A DNA stretch of 64,000 nt from Hirudinaria manillensis. Taxonomy: Eukaryota; Annelida; Clitellata; Hirudinida; Hirudinidae. Below the pieces are notes generated by a model that worked only from the letters and a program-made list of their open reading frames with translations, did not search any database and was not told where the DNA came from. Positions 61,197-64,000 of the stretch are shown here, piece by piece. The translations under genes and the position numbers were made by a program. The stretch lies in assembly GCA_034509925.1 (NCBI GenBank), contig CM067537.1:4542501-4606500 (forward strand). Direction: 5' to 3'. Within the stretch, counting starts at the first letter, position 1; every line of letters starts with the position of its first letter.

Positions 61197-64000
61197 AAAG
61201 AGCTTGATATTGATAGTGACGATGACGATGACGACGATGATGATGGTGATGATATCGTAAAGAATCGTAAAGAACTCTCGCGGTAATGCGCCTTGCAGGT
61301 TCCCAAAATTAATTAAAGTACGTAGGAAAAAACAGATGTTGGAGCCGTCGTGACAACACTTTCACTGCAAAACATTTGTAAGCACGTCTTGAATTTTCAA
61401 CATGATTACAAGGAGATTTACATATTACAATTCAAACATTACATAATACATTAATTGTGTAATTAATTTATTAACTTATTACATAGTTTTGGCTCATTAC
61501 CCGGAGTGAAAATGAACATTATCATAATTATTATTTTATTTATATTAAATGTTAATATTTGCCTTTTTTAATAAATGTTATAACAAACTATAAATGCAAC
61601 TAGAACGAATATCTCTTATTGGCTTTTATGTCATATGAGATATATATAATCTCTTTCCAAGAATCAGTTTTACTTCTGAATAATTTACAAATTGAAGGAT
61701 CACACAAAATTAATAAGAATAATAATAACAATAATAATAACAGAATTAAGAATTAAAATTGAAATAAAATCATTTTAAGAGGACAAATCAACGTTAAGAT
61801 GCATCTGCCTGATTCACTGAACTGCAATTTCTGAGGTCATCGAATTTGAAGACCGCTCTCGTCTCACTTTCATAAAAGAAATTGATTTGAAAATAGATTA
61901 ATTAGTTAATTATTTGTTTATTTATTTATGTAAATTCATGTTTAATGATCTGTTAATGATGTTAATATTTACAAAATTTTGAACTTCTAAGACACTTTCT
62001 GGAAATTATAATTTGAGGATGTTCATGGATGTTTAAAAAGCATTTTATTAATCTACATTTTGCGATCTTTGGATGATGACGACGATGATGATAACTAAGA
62101 TGATGATGATGGTCGTTGTTGTTGTTATTAATAGATCCTCAATATTCATCGCCAGATGTGACGTGAATATTGTATTTATAACAATTGATGACGTTTAATT
62201 TGTGATTTAATTTGTCTTTGTTTATTTTCTTCTATTTTCTCATTGCAATAAATCATTTCTGAACTTGCACTATTTGCAAAGAAAATGAATATTTGACTTT
62301 TAAATTAAAGAAATTTTTTAATTCTAAGAAAAAAAAAAAGAAACACCAGAAGAAAACATGTTTACGTAAAATCAGAAATAAAAAAACAAAAAATCTGGAG
62401 TGTTGGTCCTTTAAAGCAGTCTCATTATGAAGGACATGTTCTTTCAAAAGCAGTTTTCAGAAGATTTGAAAACTTTTGGAAAACTTGAAAATCCAACAAA
62501 GAAGAATTGAAGACCTCGTCCAATGAAAGACTTTCAAGGAATGAAAAACAAAAATGTCGTCTCAGAACAACTTCGGGAAGTCAGATTGGAGTGAAAAATC
62601 ATTTTAAGTCGACAATTTTTCTGTAACTTTGTTGATCTGAGAATGGACATCTGATCATTCGGAATAGAAATAAATTATTGTTAAATAATGCTAAATAATT
62701 TATAAAAAAAAAACCACCCAACAAAATTAATAATATATTACATTTAGTAATATTAATGGATATCTAAACAACAATATGATATTTGAAATTCATTATTTAA
62801 CAACAGAGAACACAATCATGAGAATTAATTACAAGTTTTCAGCCATCAAGACTTGCTGGCTTTTAATTCGAGCAGGTGATGAAACAGACTCTTGTATAAC
62901 GACTATCTATGGCGCCTGCCACATAAAGCAGAATATTAACAGTGGGGCTCCAAGCAGACGCTGTCTGACTGGCGCGATGACATTTCAACATGAAATCCGC
63001 ACATGCTACCATCTCTTTGCTGCATCTAAATGCAGATGAATTTCACGAGGGTTTGCACGAAACAATTTTAAAAGTAGTTTATGCCATTGGACGGCTTTAA
63101 GCGTGAAATTTAATGCCGAGAATATTCTTACGAACGGTTGGAAGTAGTACTTTCTTTGGCATTTGCATCGGGCGAAGGTGACCGGATGTTTCCAAGAAAC
63201 AATAATCTAAGGAAATGCATACTAGGAGTTGTTTAAAGACTTGAACTTTAAAGTTGAAACTCGCACCGAGACTGAACCGAATTGGTTTTTATTTGCCGCA
63301 CTTTCTACTGGGATTTGAATGCTTTTGTGGTTGCTTCGAATGAAATATCGACACATTACCCTTTCGGGCAGCAAATGAGCTCAAAAGAGGATGGAAAAAC
63401 TGGTCGGATGATCAAGTAGAAGAGGAAGATAAGAGATTCCAGTGCTTACCCAGTTGAGCATCCATCGTTTTTTTCTTTATTTCCCCTTCTTTCCTTCTGC
63501 TCCCGATCTCAAAGACTTTGATCACGCAAGAGCTTTACAGGGGACATGAAACAAAGGAAGTCCGGCCTCTCTCGAACATTTCATTTCCTTGCAGTCCTAA
63601 GCATCGCAAACACAGTCGCAAATATCGCAGATTTCGTTCAGTTTTAAGAGCCGTTCTCAGGAAAAACTGATGTACAATTAAGAGCTGAATATTTATTAGC
63701 GGCACATTCGCGCGTACACGAGGAGGCTTTAAAAGGAGAGCATTCCACGCTTTCTTCATCTCATATTTTATTTCTCGCTCTGCATCTCACCGAACCGTAT
63801 TTTTGGCGGACGAATTGAGGCGCTATTAATTTTAAATTTAATTAATTTCCTTTCTAGAAAATTCTTTAAAATAACGTTTTTCCAACCGAGAAATTCATCA
63901 AAGTTCAGGATTCGTGAGTGAAACATGAACAAGAGGTTGGTGGTTTTAAGCATTTTCAAATACAATCAATGAGTTTGTCTTGATTGTTAATTACCCGTTT

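Larger units (their letters stand above)
59753..64000. other. right-hand spacer, mostly non-coding
   Basis: AT-rich with patches of mixed composition. Included are a compact patch at 59818-59872 (CGGTTTCGAACGTTAATGC..., possibly the end of another repeat), three CATATTGATACATGCC-type repeats at about 60027-60112, a GC-richer stretch at 60470-60780, the GAA tract, and triplet runs at 61713-61743 and 62069-62134. Open frames at 62776-63039 and elsewhere are no longer than chance predicts. No gene is supported. Confidence 0.5.

Noticed and set aside
60966..61286. Glu/Asp-rich plus-strand protein and poly-Ser minus-strand protein
   Set aside because: The length comes almost entirely from GAA and GAT/GAC repeats; no exon context.
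62776..63039. 87-codon plus-strand frame
   Set aside because: Length expected by chance at this AT content; no motif.

Overview
The window is nuclear DNA of an invertebrate animal. It is AT-rich, coding sequence is split into short exons with GT..AG introns, and introns and spacers carry many trinucleotide microsatellites (ATT/AAT, GAT/GAC, GAA). There are no bacterial operons, CRISPR arrays, rRNA or recognisable tRNA genes. The conserved proteins are bilaterian (Rab3, cysteine string protein, ILRUN, SLC22 transporters, Ig-domain adhesion protein). Low GC, heavy microsatellite load and single-residue runs inside coding exons fit a lophotrochozoan such as a leech-like annelid; that placement is a low-confidence guess.

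Layout. 0.3-4.8 kb (+): 3' part of an Ig-superfamily gene. 7.4-10.3 kb (+): complete Rab3. 11.3-13.3 kb (+): complete ILRUN (C6orf106) homologue, convergent with a minus-strand RanBP2-type zinc-finger gene (13.7/14.8-17.8 kb). 18-33 kb: gene-poor, with transposon relics, candidate exons, a low-complexity Ser/Arg/Tyr/Asn-rich protein (23.2-24.8 kb), a (TAA)n tract and an inverted-repeat element at 30.2 kb. 34-35 kb (-): two-exon gene for a probable secreted protein with Ser and Gln runs. 37.0-42.6 kb and 45.8-50.1 kb (-): two complete tandem SLC22-type transporter genes, ten coding exons each, with one exon almost identical between the copies. 51.2-52.3 kb (+): complete five-exon cysteine string protein (DNAJC5). 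56.7-59.75 kb (-): GC-rich, 5'-truncated non-LTR retrotransposon with an open 867-codon frame. 60-64 kb: mostly non-coding.

Exon models were built by hand from reading frame, splice-site and phase agreement. All internal junctions of Rab3, ILRUN, DNAJC5 and both SLC22 genes keep phase and give proteins of family-typical length. Rab3 and DNAJC5 are both synaptic-vesicle proteins and the Ig gene may be neuronal, but nothing shows the genes are co-regulated.

I found no clearly new multi-gene system. The most notable signals are: the near-identical exon shared by the two SLC22 paralogues (gene conversion); the zinc-finger protein with an Mdm2-like finger and a possible alternative C-terminal exon; the unrecognised secreted repeat protein; the Rab3 CxxC terminus; and a solo relic at 44.1 kb resembling the 3' region of the 57-kb retrotransposon.
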